Of a stretch of 37,479 nt of DNA, positions 30,644 through 37,340 are shown in pieces. The stretch lies in the IMG/VR virus record IMGVR_UViG_3300021375_000078, positions 1 to 37,479 of that record, one strand, 5' to 3'. The translations under genes and the position numbers were made by a program. The notes beneath the pieces were generated by a model. The model had not been told where the DNA came from, searched no databases, and saw nothing but the letters and a program-made list of their open reading frames with translations. Source of the DNA: a virus. Positions within the stretch are counted from its first letter, which is position 1. Each line of letters starts with the position of its first letter.

Positions 30644-30787
30644 TCAATTTGTTGTTTTATTAATATATCTATCTTTATCTTTTGCTTTCCACCAATCATC
30701 TAAATGCTTATCAAAGTGGAATCTGTAATCTAAGCCTGTACAAAATGTTTCATCACATCTACTACATTTAATAATTGGTTTACACAT
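30644..30787 (-). CDS. C2H2-type zinc finger mini-protein (47 aa)
   Basis: The spacing is C-x2-C-x12-H-x3-H (C8, C11, H24, H28) with the Phe four residues after the second Cys, and Tyr in place of the usual Leu: the classical C2H2 finger. The C-terminal tail is Asp/Lys/Trp-rich. It starts in a TAATG overlap with the stop of the SF2 helicase gene. A DNA-binding or adaptor role is likely but unproven. Confidence 0.65.
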   Translation of the reverse strand: MCKPIIKCSRCDETFCTGLDYRFHFDKHLDDWWKAKDKDRYINKTTN

Positions 30788-31908
30788 TACTTACTTAAAG
30801 GATTATAATATTTAACTTTTTCTTGATCAAAACCTTTAACTGCATCAGCCACCCATTTTTCATCTTGTGTATCTTTATACATAAGTATATGACATGTAGC
30901 TGTCTCAGTTGGATTTAATCTAAGCAATCTCCCTATTCTTTGAGCAGTCTTTCTTTCATTACCATATGCATGCATTATAATACCCGCTTTAAGATTAGGA
31001 ATTGTAACACCTTCTGATAATTGTAATACGCATGATAATTTATCAATCCTACCATCAGAGAATAACTCAAGATTTTCCTCTGATTTTGCATTTTTAGAAT
31101 GATAACTATGTTTACATATTCTGTCTGCTTGTTTTTGAGTATTAGCAAACACAATACATTTAGCATTTATATTTTTAATTATACTTTTAACATAGCTCTC
31201 TTTACTTGTATAGTCCATAATAGCACGCATTCTCATTATTCTTCCAAACTGTATTTGGTTTGCTGTTTGAGCTTGAGCTAATCTAGACGTTGCATAGTTA
31301 TAATCTTTTTGTTCTGAAGTATACCAAAAACCACCTTTTTTATTTTTTTTCTTTAATGTTGGTAGTTTTGATAGTTCTAATTCATGAATGACTATTTTAT
31401 AATCATTTAATATATTTGAATCAGTTGCATCATCAACTTCAAATATATATTTAATTGGACAATACTTTTCAACAAGTCTTCCTTTTTCAGAACTTTTATT
31501 TCTTGGTGGTGTTCCTGTTAACCCTAATATTTTTCCTTTAAATTTAGATAAAAAAACTTCATGTGATACTTTTAAACTGTGACATTCATCTAAATAGACT
31601 ATATCATAATCATTTGGATTTTGTTTATTAAGTGATAAGTAAGTTGTAAAAGTAATATGATCTTCAAGAATATTATTATTCATTTTATCTAATTCATCAT
31701 ACCAAGACTTCATTACAGATTTTTTTGGTACGGCTACTAATACTTTTATAAATGGATTAAAGTTTGCTAGTAAGTGTTGTATAGCAATTCTTGTCTTGCC
31801 TACACCCATAGATATACCTAAGCCACATCTTTTGTTCTTTAATGCTTGTTCTAAAGCATCATCCTGTACTATATCTCTGGAGATATTAGTTTTACTATGT
31901 TCCACCAT
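30787..31908 (-). CDS. Superfamily 2 helicase (373 aa)
   Basis: Motif I is G-I-S-M-G-V-G-K-T-R-I-A near residues 31-42, motif II is D-E-C-H at about 106-109, motif III is G-L-T-G-T-P-P, and motif VI is T-A-Q-R-I-G-R-L-L-R near the end. The protein is a compact SF2 DEAD/DEAH-like DNA helicase or translocase. I use the ATG at 31908 because the in-frame ATG at 31941 lies in an Asn-rich stretch overlapping a possible membrane peptide gene. It may unwind DNA in recombination or transcription. Confidence 0.85.
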   Translation of the reverse strand: MVEHSKTNISRDIVQDDALEQALKNKRCGLGISMGVGKTRIAIQHLLANFNPFIKVLVAVPKKSVMKSWYDELDKMNNNILEDHITFTTYLSLNKQNPNDYDIVYLDECHSLKVSHEVFLSKFKGKILGLTGTPPRNKSSEKGRLVEKYCPIKYIFEVDDATDSNILNDYKIVIHELELSKLPTLKKKNKKGGFWYTSEQKDYNYATSRLAQAQTANQIQFGRIMRMRAIMDYTSKESYVKSIIKNINAKCIVFANTQKQADRICKHSYHSKNAKSEENLELFSDGRIDKLSCVLQLSEGVTIPNLKAGIIMHAYGNERKTAQRIGRLLRLNPTETATCHILMYKDTQDEKWVADAVKGFDQEKVKYYNPLSK

Positions 31909-31982
31909 AATGTTATTGATATTGTTAGTATTATTGTCCAAACTATTGCTTTTGATAATCTATTTTTTTCATGTTCATTCAT
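31869..31982 (-). CDS. Possible single-helix membrane peptide (37 aa), overlapping the helicase start
   Basis: The frame encodes a basic start followed by one hydrophobic helix (A-I-V-W-T-I-I-L-T-I-S-I-T-L-W-W). It starts 4 bases after the stop of the 31987-32175 gene and overlaps the helicase by 40 bases from ATG 31908. Operon fit and membrane profile support it; overlap lowers confidence. Confidence 0.45.
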   Translation of the reverse strand: MNEHEKNRLSKAIVWTIILTISITLWWNIVKLISPEI

Positions 31983-31986
31983 AACT

Positions 31987-32175
31987 TTAAAATTTTAATA
32001 AAAATAATCTACGTTGATATTTTTTTATCAATAATGTGTTATTTTTAATAGATCTATTTTGTTCTTTATCTTTAAACTCTTTAATTGATGCATCAAATGT
32101 TTTATTTAATGTATCATACTTTAAATGATATAAATAAGTTCTTATATACTCAATATGTTTTCTTTTTCTTCTCAT
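31987..32175 (-). CDS. Small basic protein (62 aa)
   Basis: Strongly basic, with an M-R-R-K-R-K-H start and K-K-Y-Q-R-R-L near the end, a pattern of small DNA-binding or RNA-binding phage proteins. No named motif. It starts three bases from the end of the HNH gene and is in the same leftward transcript. Confidence 0.55.
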   Translation of the reverse strand: MRRKRKHIEYIRTYLYHLKYDTLNKTFDASIKEFKDKEQNRSIKNNTLLIKKYQRRLFLLKF

Positions 32176-32178
32176 GTT

Positions 32179-32421
32179 TTAATGTCTTATTAATGAAAAT
32201 CCTAATTCATATGCTTCTTGTGGATTTGTTTCTATCCATGTGTGACAGTTTCTACATACTGGTAACCATGTAGACTCATTTAGATGATGTTCTCCACGTC
32301 CTTTCTTGTGATGAACTTCTGTAGCATGCAAAGAACACTTATGGATCTTTGCATGACAGATGTTATGATTATATAAATACTCCTTACGCTGTTTAGAATA
32401 AGCAGTATTTATTTTAGCCAT
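32179..32421 (-). CDS. HNH endonuclease (80 aa)
   Basis: The HNH core is visible as E-V-H-H-K-K-G-R-G, N-E-S-T-W-L-P-V-C-R-N-C-H-T-W-I-E, with additional Cys/His before it (C-H-A-K-I-H-K-C) likely forming a structural zinc site. Phage HNH proteins of this size nick or cut DNA and may serve packaging or be free-standing homing-type nucleases. No terminase is adjacent. The start 32421 follows the preceding stop directly; 32454 is an alternative in-frame start. Confidence 0.8.
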   Translation of the reverse strand: MAKINTAYSKQRKEYLYNHNICHAKIHKCSLHATEVHHKKGRGEHHLNESTWLPVCRNCHTWIETNPQEAYELGFSLIRH

Positions 32422-32422
32422 T

Positions 32423-32965
32423 TTACTTGATACTTTTTTGATGCTCATCGGCACTTAATGTAAAATAATTTTTAGGTAATAAACCAATTGATAAAAATTT
32501 AATAATTACATCTTCATAAGTTATACCTAACTCTTTAAATGTAAATGTGTTCTTGTAATCATCTAATGTCTCCTCAGCAGGTATATTTGCTATATACTGT
32601 GCTAATTGAGAACTTTTAAAAGTTTTACTAAGATAAGAATTTACTTGTTTATTACAAAGCATTTGTTTCCAAGCATTTATTTCTCTTTGTCCACGCCGCC
32701 AAACTTTTGTTATTCTACGTTTTTTGTCCCAATGTAGTTTATTAACTTCTTCAGGTTTATAAACATTTAAGCCATGAAGCACACGTTTAAATAAAAAATG
32801 TTGATACGGATTTAATTTATTGTATTCAAATGAGTTTATTATTGATGGAGGATGAAGTTGATATTCTGTTAATAACCCTAAATATTGATATCTTTCTATA
32901 CGTTTACTTAGTTTTAATTCAGCTTCATTAAATTCTAGTTTTGATACTTGTTCTTGAGATAGCAT
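32423..32965 (-). CDS. Hypothetical protein (180 aa)
   Basis: A helical, Lys/Arg/Leu-rich protein (L-S-K-R-I-E-R-Y-Q-Y-L-G-L-L, then K-K-R-R-I-T-K-V-W-R-R-G-Q-R-E-I-N-A-W-K-Q). The central basic region could bind nucleic acid. Not recognised. It is the first gene after the terminator at 33005-33038, so it probably begins a transcript that continues to the helicase. Confidence 0.6.
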   Translation of the reverse strand: MLSQEQVSKLEFNEAELKLSKRIERYQYLGLLTEYQLHPPSIINSFEYNKLNPYQHFLFKRVLHGLNVYKPEEVNKLHWDKKRRITKVWRRGQREINAWKQMLCNKQVNSYLSKTFKSSQLAQYIANIPAEETLDDYKNTFTFKELGITYEDVIIKFLSIGLLPKNYFTLSADEHQKSIK

Positions 32966-33004
32966 TTTACTTGTTTTTATGATTAAGTGAATTATTTAAT
33001 GTAT

Positions 33005-33038
33005 AAAAAAAGTGTGCACTAATATAGCACACACTTTT
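33005..33038 (-). terminator. Intrinsic terminator after the acidic-tailed conserved protein
   Basis: On the minus strand the stem AAAAGTGTGTGC / GCACACTTTT has a 9-base loop, with a slip of two bases between alternative pairings, and is followed by a run of T residues. It starts 24 bases after the stop of the gene at 33062. A clear GC core in AT-rich sequence. Confidence 0.75.
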
Positions 33039-33061
33039 AATATTTATTTAGAAATTAACTT

Positions 33062-33637
33062 TTATAGTTCAAAAGTTTCTTCTTCTAAAACTTCTTCTAC
33101 TTCATTAACTTCACTCATTTCATTAGAATCTTCTACTTCTTCATTATCTGTAGTATCATCTCCATCTAAACCGAATGCTTCAGCTGGTGTTACTGTAGTT
33201 TTAACAGCATTACTGTTAGTTCCATTAGCTTCACGGATAGCTTCCCCATTAGTATGAGCAATTAATACATCCTCAGCTGTTGCATCAGCAACAAAGAATG
33301 TTTTCCTATAAATAGGTTCACCATCAACAGCACAGATAATACCTGTTTCTCCAGCTATTTTAAGATCTCTGTCTGGATCATTATTACTAAATGGTGTAAG
33401 AGACTCTTTTACAATTATTTTACCTGTAAGAGGTGTATTCACGCTTAATTGTAAATTTTGTAGATCATCCATTTTACCATGTAGTAATGTTGATCTATTT
33501 GTACTTTTAACCCAGCCACTATTTCCAAAGACTACTCTTTGTTGTTCTAATCTAATGTGACCGAATTCTGCGTTGTTACTTGATTGGCGAATGATATTAC
33601 CCATATCATCAGCCACGATGTTGACTTTGTTTTGCAT
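33062..33637 (-). CDS. Conserved phage protein with acidic C-terminal tail (191 aa)
   Basis: N-terminal beta-like V-N-I-V-A-D-D-M-G-N-I-I-R, then H-I-R-L-E-Q-Q-R-V-V-F, P-D-R-D-L-K-I-A-G-E-T-G and D-G-E-P-I-Y-R-K-T-F-F. The last 40 residues are almost all acidic and end E-E-E-T-F-E-L. I recall similar proteins in Bacteroidota phages without a firm function; the tail is like that of SSBs. An ssDNA-binding role is speculative. It ends at a strong terminator. Confidence 0.6.
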   Translation of the reverse strand: MQNKVNIVADDMGNIIRQSSNNAEFGHIRLEQQRVVFGNSGWVKSTNRSTLLHGKMDDLQNLQLSVNTPLTGKIIVKESLTPFSNNDPDRDLKIAGETGIICAVDGEPIYRKTFFVADATAEDVLIAHTNGEAIREANGTNSNAVKTTVTPAEAFGLDGDDTTDNEEVEDSNEMSEVNEVEEVLEEETFEL

Positions 33638-33678
33638 TTTTAATAAAATTTAAGAATTAATAAATAATTGAGTGATGA

Positions 33679-33942
33679 TTAATTATCATCTGAATGAAAA
33701 TACGGGTCTTCTAATTTTTCAAAAGCATCAATTTCATCTAAACTTGGTTCATTTTCATCAATGAACAAATCCTGATCATCAGGTGGTATGGAATTTGAAA
33801 AACTATTGTAAAACGGGTTACCCACTTCTTTTGTATATGCTGAGCTAAGACCATTAAGATCTTTATATTCCTCATCTGTAAGAGAAAGATATTGTTCTAG
33901 TGAGCATTCTACTATGCGTCCGCTTGGAAGTTGGATAATCAT
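33679..33942 (-). CDS. Small acidic conserved-type protein (87 aa)
   Basis: M-I-I-Q-L-P-S-G-R-I-V-E-C-S-L-E-Q-Y-L-S-L followed by D-E-E-Y-K-D-L-N-G-L and a Pro/Asp/Glu-rich tail. The start block looks conserved; function unknown. The 110-base gap 33943-34052 upstream shows only a short hydrophobic frame without a usable start. Confidence 0.6.
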   Translation of the reverse strand: MIIQLPSGRIVECSLEQYLSLTDEEYKDLNGLSSAYTKEVGNPFYNSFSNSIPPDDQDLFIDENEPSLDEIDAFEKLEDPYFHSDDN

Positions 33943-34052
33943 CTTTTAATTTATATTCTATAAAGATAACTATTTACTTCTATTGACTCACATATTATTA
34001 TACATTTTAGCACCAGCTTGAAAAATAAAAAGCATAAATATAGCTAACGTAA

Positions 34053-34304
34053 TTATTTTATTGTTAGCTTTCTACCCACTCTTTTTATATATTTAAACGT
34101 TTTAAGCTCTTTTATCCATCTATCTATGCTTGATTGACTTGAGCCAGTGTCATCAGCTAATGTACTTATTGATGGAAAACATGTTCTTTGTTTGTTAGCA
34201 TAGCAAGATAATACACTATACAGTGTTTTAGCACCAATTGATAAATTAGGATCTGTTATTACCTCACGGTTTACTATACCAAATCTATTTTTTTGTGTAT
34301 ACAT
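34053..34304 (-). CDS. Winged-helix / HTH_36-type DNA-binding protein (83 aa)
   Basis: The sequence I-G-A-K-T-L-Y-S-V-L-S-C-Y-A-N, C-F-P-S-I-S-T-L-A-D-D-T, S-S-Q-S-S-I-D-R-W-I-K-E-L and I-K-R-V-G-R-K is the HTH_36 pattern of phage replication initiators and plasmid Rep N-termini. It may bind an origin or regulate early genes. It overlaps the upstream small gene by 20 bases. Confidence 0.75.
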   Translation of the reverse strand: MYTQKNRFGIVNREVITDPNLSIGAKTLYSVLSCYANKQRTCFPSISTLADDTGSSQSSIDRWIKELKTFKYIKRVGRKLTIK

Positions 34305-34476
34305 GATTTTTTAACAACATTAAAATTGCCATATTACTATCTTTTTCTTCAGAAAGCTCTTTATCATTTAAATTATAAAGTTCATTCATTGTGTATCCAA
34401 AATCATATTTAGATTTATTAAGTTTTTTCCAATTTTCAAAATGCAATTGGATCAACTCCTGTGATAGTTTTGCCAT
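34285..34476 (-). CDS. Small hypothetical protein (63 aa)
   Basis: Lys/Asn/Leu-rich with a helical start (L-S-Q-E-L-I-Q-L-H-F-E-N-W). Overlaps its upstream neighbour by 41 bases and the HTH gene by 20 bases, which points to translational coupling. Not recognised. Confidence 0.5.
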   Translation of the reverse strand: MAKLSQELIQLHFENWKKLNKSKYDFGYTMNELYNLNDKELSEEKDSNMAILMLLKNHVYTKK

Positions 34477-34987
34477 TTGGTTCTTTTTTTTCTTTATTGT
34501 TGATTATTGTTATTATATTTTTATGTTCTTTACCATATAACTTCTCTAAATCAAGTGGAGATGTTGATATTTCTTCATATCTTATATTTTTATCTTCATC
34601 ATGAAATAATACCTTTATCTTTAATTGACTATATAATGGATTATATTCAGCTGAGCTTGACCAATTACTGTCTGATATTACTTTAGCATATATCATTCCT
34701 TCATCTGATAATAAACCCATATCTTTTAACACATCTTTTTCATATTTATCACCTTCATAATATCTTAGCGGTTTTAACTTTACTAAATCACCTGGATATA
34801 CTAATTCATATGGTTCTTTTTTAAACATTAGTTCTAATACAAGTTCTAATACATTATCTGAGACATGTGTGGTCATCAAACTTGTTATATGTTCAAAGTT
34901 TAAATTACAATATACATTTTTATTAGTAAACATGCTTGACACAAGATGACTTACTGTTTTTTTTTCTATATTAAGTTTTGTTGACAT
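34436..34987 (-). CDS. Hypothetical protein (183 aa)
   Basis: A soluble protein with T-S-L-M-T-T-H-V-S-D-N-V-L-E-L-V-L-E-L-M and a beta-like middle (P-G-D-L-V-K-L-K-P, Y-A-K-V-I-S-D-S-N-W). It has no recognised motif. It is first after the 34988-35159 structured gap, so it may be under control of that region. Confidence 0.6.
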   Translation of the reverse strand: MSTKLNIEKKTVSHLVSSMFTNKNVYCNLNFEHITSLMTTHVSDNVLELVLELMFKKEPYELVYPGDLVKLKPLRYYEGDKYEKDVLKDMGLLSDEGMIYAKVISDSNWSSSAEYNPLYSQLKIKVLFHDEDKNIRYEEISTSPLDLEKLYGKEHKNIITIINNKEKKEPNGKTITGVDPIAF

Positions 34988-35159
34988 AATTTATTTATTT
35001 TAAATAATTAAACAAACCCTTTCAAACAAGTATTAAAAAAGAAAGGGTGTTGTCTAATTGCGGCGAATACGCCGTTATTACATATTTTTGGCACCTAACT
35101 ACTAGTGTTATTATATTATATATAATTACTGGTACTGTTAGTACATCACTGGTAACGTT
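34988..35159. other. Structured intergenic region (172 bases)
   Basis: No gene is seen. It holds an 8-bp stem ACCCTTTC / GAAAGGGT (35016-35023 and 35041-35048), a GC hairpin CGGCG-AATA-CGCCG (35061-35074), and two ACTGGTA repeats 20 bp apart (35128-35134, 35148-35154) around a GTACT / AGTAC palindrome. It separates the exported-protein cassette from the HTH operon and may carry terminator, operator or RNA signals. Confidence 0.45.
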
Positions 35160-36008
35160 TTATAAAATAAATCTACGTAAATCTGATGGTTCAAATACAA
35201 ACTCTGGTGTATTGATATAATTCATATCATCCAAAGAGTACCAAACGTCTAATGTTACTGGATTTAATAATATATGTTGTTCTTGTGCTGGCATATAACT
35301 TTGAGCAAGCATAAATATTTTACGTCCTGCTTTATTTATTGCCATATCTACCACGGTAATAGCATGTCCTGGAAATCCTCCAGTTACAAACACATCACCC
35401 GGTTGCATATCCCAATAGCTTACTGATTTAGTATCATACCGTTCTATTGAATATGTTCCAGCATAACTCCACACAAGATCCAACCATCTTCTAAATGTTT
35501 TACAAGTGTCTTTACGAGCTTTACCCCATTTAGTTACTATATCACGACCAGCATTAACTGGTGTTGGATTAGCACCTTTAAGATAATCTACATAAGAAGT
35601 TTTATAACCATTTGTAAATGTAAATTGCAATTTATCTAAGAAACCTTTTGAATAATTATACGAGGCTCTTAGATATATAGCTGCATCAGCACAGTGATGT
35701 AAATCTCTTGTACCAATTTCATAGTCAAATACTGCCGCATAAATAAAATTATTATGCTTAATGTCTCCATTATAATATTTAACTTCTGATTTCTCTTTTA
35801 ATGGATGAGCAATCAACCATTCAGAGTATGCGTCTATATTATTTCTTTCATATCCTCCAGGTACTACAAATACAGATGAGATTGACTCATGTTTTAAGTT
35901 TTTACCTTGATATGTTGTTTGTGCACTTACTGTAAGTACGAATAACATAATTACTAATGTCATAACTTGCAGTATTAACACATTCTTACTATATTTTTCA
36001 TCTTTCAT
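35160..36008 (-). CDS. Exported DUF4846 protein (282 aa)
   Basis: An N-terminal signal peptide (hydrophobic I-L-Q-V-M-T-L-V-I-M-L-F-V-L-T then V-S-A-Q) precedes a domain with G-G-Y-E-R, H-P-L-K-E-K, H-H-C-A-D-A-A-I-Y-L-R-A, P-G-H-A-I-T-V-V-D-M-A and L-A-Q-S-Y-M-P-A-Q-E-Q-H, the DUF4846 signature. This family is typical of Bacteroidota and resembles papain/NlpC-like hydrolase folds, with Cys and His at candidate catalytic sites. In a phage it may act in the periplasm, for lysis or envelope remodelling; that is inference. Confidence 0.75.
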   Translation of the reverse strand: MKDEKYSKNVLILQVMTLVIMLFVLTVSAQTTYQGKNLKHESISSVFVVPGGYERNNIDAYSEWLIAHPLKEKSEVKYYNGDIKHNNFIYAAVFDYEIGTRDLHHCADAAIYLRASYNYSKGFLDKLQFTFTNGYKTSYVDYLKGANPTPVNAGRDIVTKWGKARKDTCKTFRRWLDLVWSYAGTYSIERYDTKSVSYWDMQPGDVFVTGGFPGHAITVVDMAINKAGRKIFMLAQSYMPAQEQHILLNPVTLDVWYSLDDMNYINTPEFVFEPSDLRRFIL

Positions 36009-36025
36009 AATTAAGTGATTTAAGT

Positions 36026-36054
36026 AAAAGCCTTACATATTATGCAAAGCTTTT
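36026..36054 (-). terminator. Weak terminator-like hairpin upstream of the DUF4846 gene
   Basis: AAAAGC and GCTTTT pair across a 17-base loop on the minus strand, with possible extra pairs inside. It lies in the 50-base gap between the membrane-protein gene and the DUF4846 gene and could reduce read-through. The stem is short, so the call is tentative. Confidence 0.4.
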
Positions 36055-36058
36055 ATGA

Positions 36059-36379
36059 TTATAAATTTGAAATCCATTCTAGTTCTATTACGCAAAATGG
36101 TACGAATATTATTAAAGTTTTATTTTGCCAAGCAAATCCTAAAGCAATCATAAATCCATACTGAGTAGTTATTTTTGGTAACAACACAACTTTTTCCATG
36201 AATACGGTAAAGAATATTGCGTTTAATATACTTAAGATTGTCATTAATACTATAATAATAAATACAGGTGCATAACCATAACCATATTGCATAAAATAAG
36301 CAATTGTTACTGATACAGCTAACACTGGTAATATTAATACATATAATACTTTTATAAATTTTTTGATTAAGTGTTTCAT
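36059..36379 (-). CDS. Integral membrane protein (106 aa)
   Basis: After a basic start (M-K-H-L-I-K-K-F-I-K) there are two strong hydrophobic helices (about 12-28 and 36-58) and a third weaker one (about 72-98). No family is recognised. It lies between a lipoprotein gene and the DUF4846 gene, so it probably works at the host inner membrane with them. Confidence 0.6.
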   Translation of the reverse strand: MKHLIKKFIKVLYVLILPVLAVSVTIAYFMQYGYGYAPVFIIIVLMTILSILNAIFFTVFMEKVVLLPKITTQYGFMIALGFAWQNKTLIIFVPFCVIELEWISNL

Positions 36380-36391
36380 CTTTCTATATTT

Positions 36392-36877
36392 TTAATTAAT
36401 AAATATTACTTCATCACCAGCATCTATAAACATGTTTATGTCATATGGTATTAAGAACTTATTCCATGTGTTATCTACTTGGTATTCTATTCTTAACTGC
36501 TGTGTAGCATATTGATAATACGATATAACTATTACATCAGCATAACTGTTTATAGTGTTACCTTCATTATCATAGTATGCACTGGCATAATTCATAAATT
36601 CTTCTCCAGTTATAGGCATGTTAACAGATGTTGCATAGTCTACATAATTAGACCAAGCTACTATTAACTTATCTTCAGCTGTTATATCATCATCTTGTGA
36701 TTTATACAATAGATACATATATTTAGTTTGATCCGTTGTTTCTGCATATATTTGAGAGAATAACTTATATTCATCTGGATTATTTTGCACTTCTATTTGT
36801 ACCCCTTCATCAAAGGGCTCTTGCTCACAGCTTATACTTAGGACTGCGAGCAAGAATATTGATATTATCTTCCCCAT
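36392..36877 (-). CDS. Lipoprotein (161 aa)
   Basis: Starting at ATG 36877 the protein has a signal M-G-K-I-I-S-I-F-L-L-A-V-L-S-I-S-C with a lipobox-like L-S-I-S-C. Acidic E-Q-E-P after the Cys resembles the Bacteroidota lipoprotein export signal, so surface exposure is possible. The mature part is Tyr/Asp/Asn-rich. A longer reading from 36910 would put residues ahead of the signal and overlap the previous gene more; the start here gives a 13-base overlap. Confidence 0.65.
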   Translation of the reverse strand: MGKIISIFLLAVLSISCEQEPFDEGVQIEVQNNPDEYKLFSQIYAETTDQTKYMYLLYKSQDDDITAEDKLIVAWSNYVDYATSVNMPITGEEFMNYASAYYDNEGNTINSYADVIVISYYQYATQQLRIEYQVDNTWNKFLIPYDINMFIDAGDEVIFIN

Positions 36878-37032
36878 TTTGATCTTTTGTGTTTCTTTTT
36901 GGGTTTCCAATAGTTCTTTTTAGCGAACTTCTTTTTCTGATTTACAGCTCCACAGGTTCTTGATGAACCACATGACTGTAATACGGGTGCAGTCACAAAT
37001 AGGAATGCACATAAATATAAAATCTTTTTCAT
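36865..37032 (-). CDS. Small basic lipoprotein (55 aa)
   Basis: M-K-K-I-L-Y-L-C-A-F-L-F-V-T-A-P-V-L-Q-S-C is a lipoprotein signal with the lipid Cys at residue 21, followed by G-S-S-R-T-C-G and a Lys/Arg-rich tail. Small outer-membrane lipoproteins of this size are seen in spanin systems, but the basic tail is atypical. It overlaps the next lipoprotein gene by 13 bases and starts 17 bases after the 37050 gene stop. Confidence 0.65.
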   Translation of the reverse strand: MKKILYLCAFLFVTAPVLQSCGSSRTCGAVNQKKKFAKKNYWKPKKKHKRSKWGR

Positions 37033-37049
37033 AATACTTGTTTTTTTTA

Positions 37050-37334
37050 TTAATTATACGATGCAGCATATTCTAAGAAGTCTATAGTATGCTGATTACT
37101 TGTTTCTATTAAACCTTGCTCTTCTGCAAGATATCTTAATCCTTCATTATGTTCTAATTCAATCATTAGATCATTATACGAAGGTGAACCTAATTCTTTA
37201 CGATTAACACGGTTATGTGTCATATCTTCTGTAAATAGATTTACGGTTATATCATTCTCTTTGCTAAATAGGACTATGCCTATAGCATTACCCCATGATA
37301 CAAAGGGTTCTGGATTAATTACTGTGATTTTCAT
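37050..37334 (-). CDS. Hypothetical protein (94 aa)
   Basis: A small soluble protein with a beta-like start (M-K-I-T-V-I-N-P-E-P-F-V-S-W-G) and a helical end (I-E-L-E-H-N-E-G-L-R-Y-L-A-E-E-Q-G-L). Not recognised. It lies just upstream of the small lipoprotein gene in the same leftward direction. Confidence 0.55.
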   Translation of the reverse strand: MKITVINPEPFVSWGNAIGIVLFSKENDITVNLFTEDMTHNRVNRKELGSPSYNDLMIELEHNEGLRYLAEEQGLIETSNQHTIDFLEYAASYN

Positions 37335-37340
37335 ACTTGT

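Noticed and set aside
30975-31166. Minus-strand frame inside the SF2 helicase
   Set aside because: It lies in another frame within conserved helicase motifs and shows no fitting start context.
32179-32421. HNH gene as part of a packaging module (terminase partner)
   Set aside because: No terminase, portal or cos-like feature is adjacent; neighbours are replication and small genes, so a packaging role cannot be supported.
33943-34052. Short hydrophobic peptide frame between the HTH_36 and 87-aa genes
   Set aside because: It has a membrane-like profile but the only Met leaves about 15 residues; there is no usable start for the whole helix.
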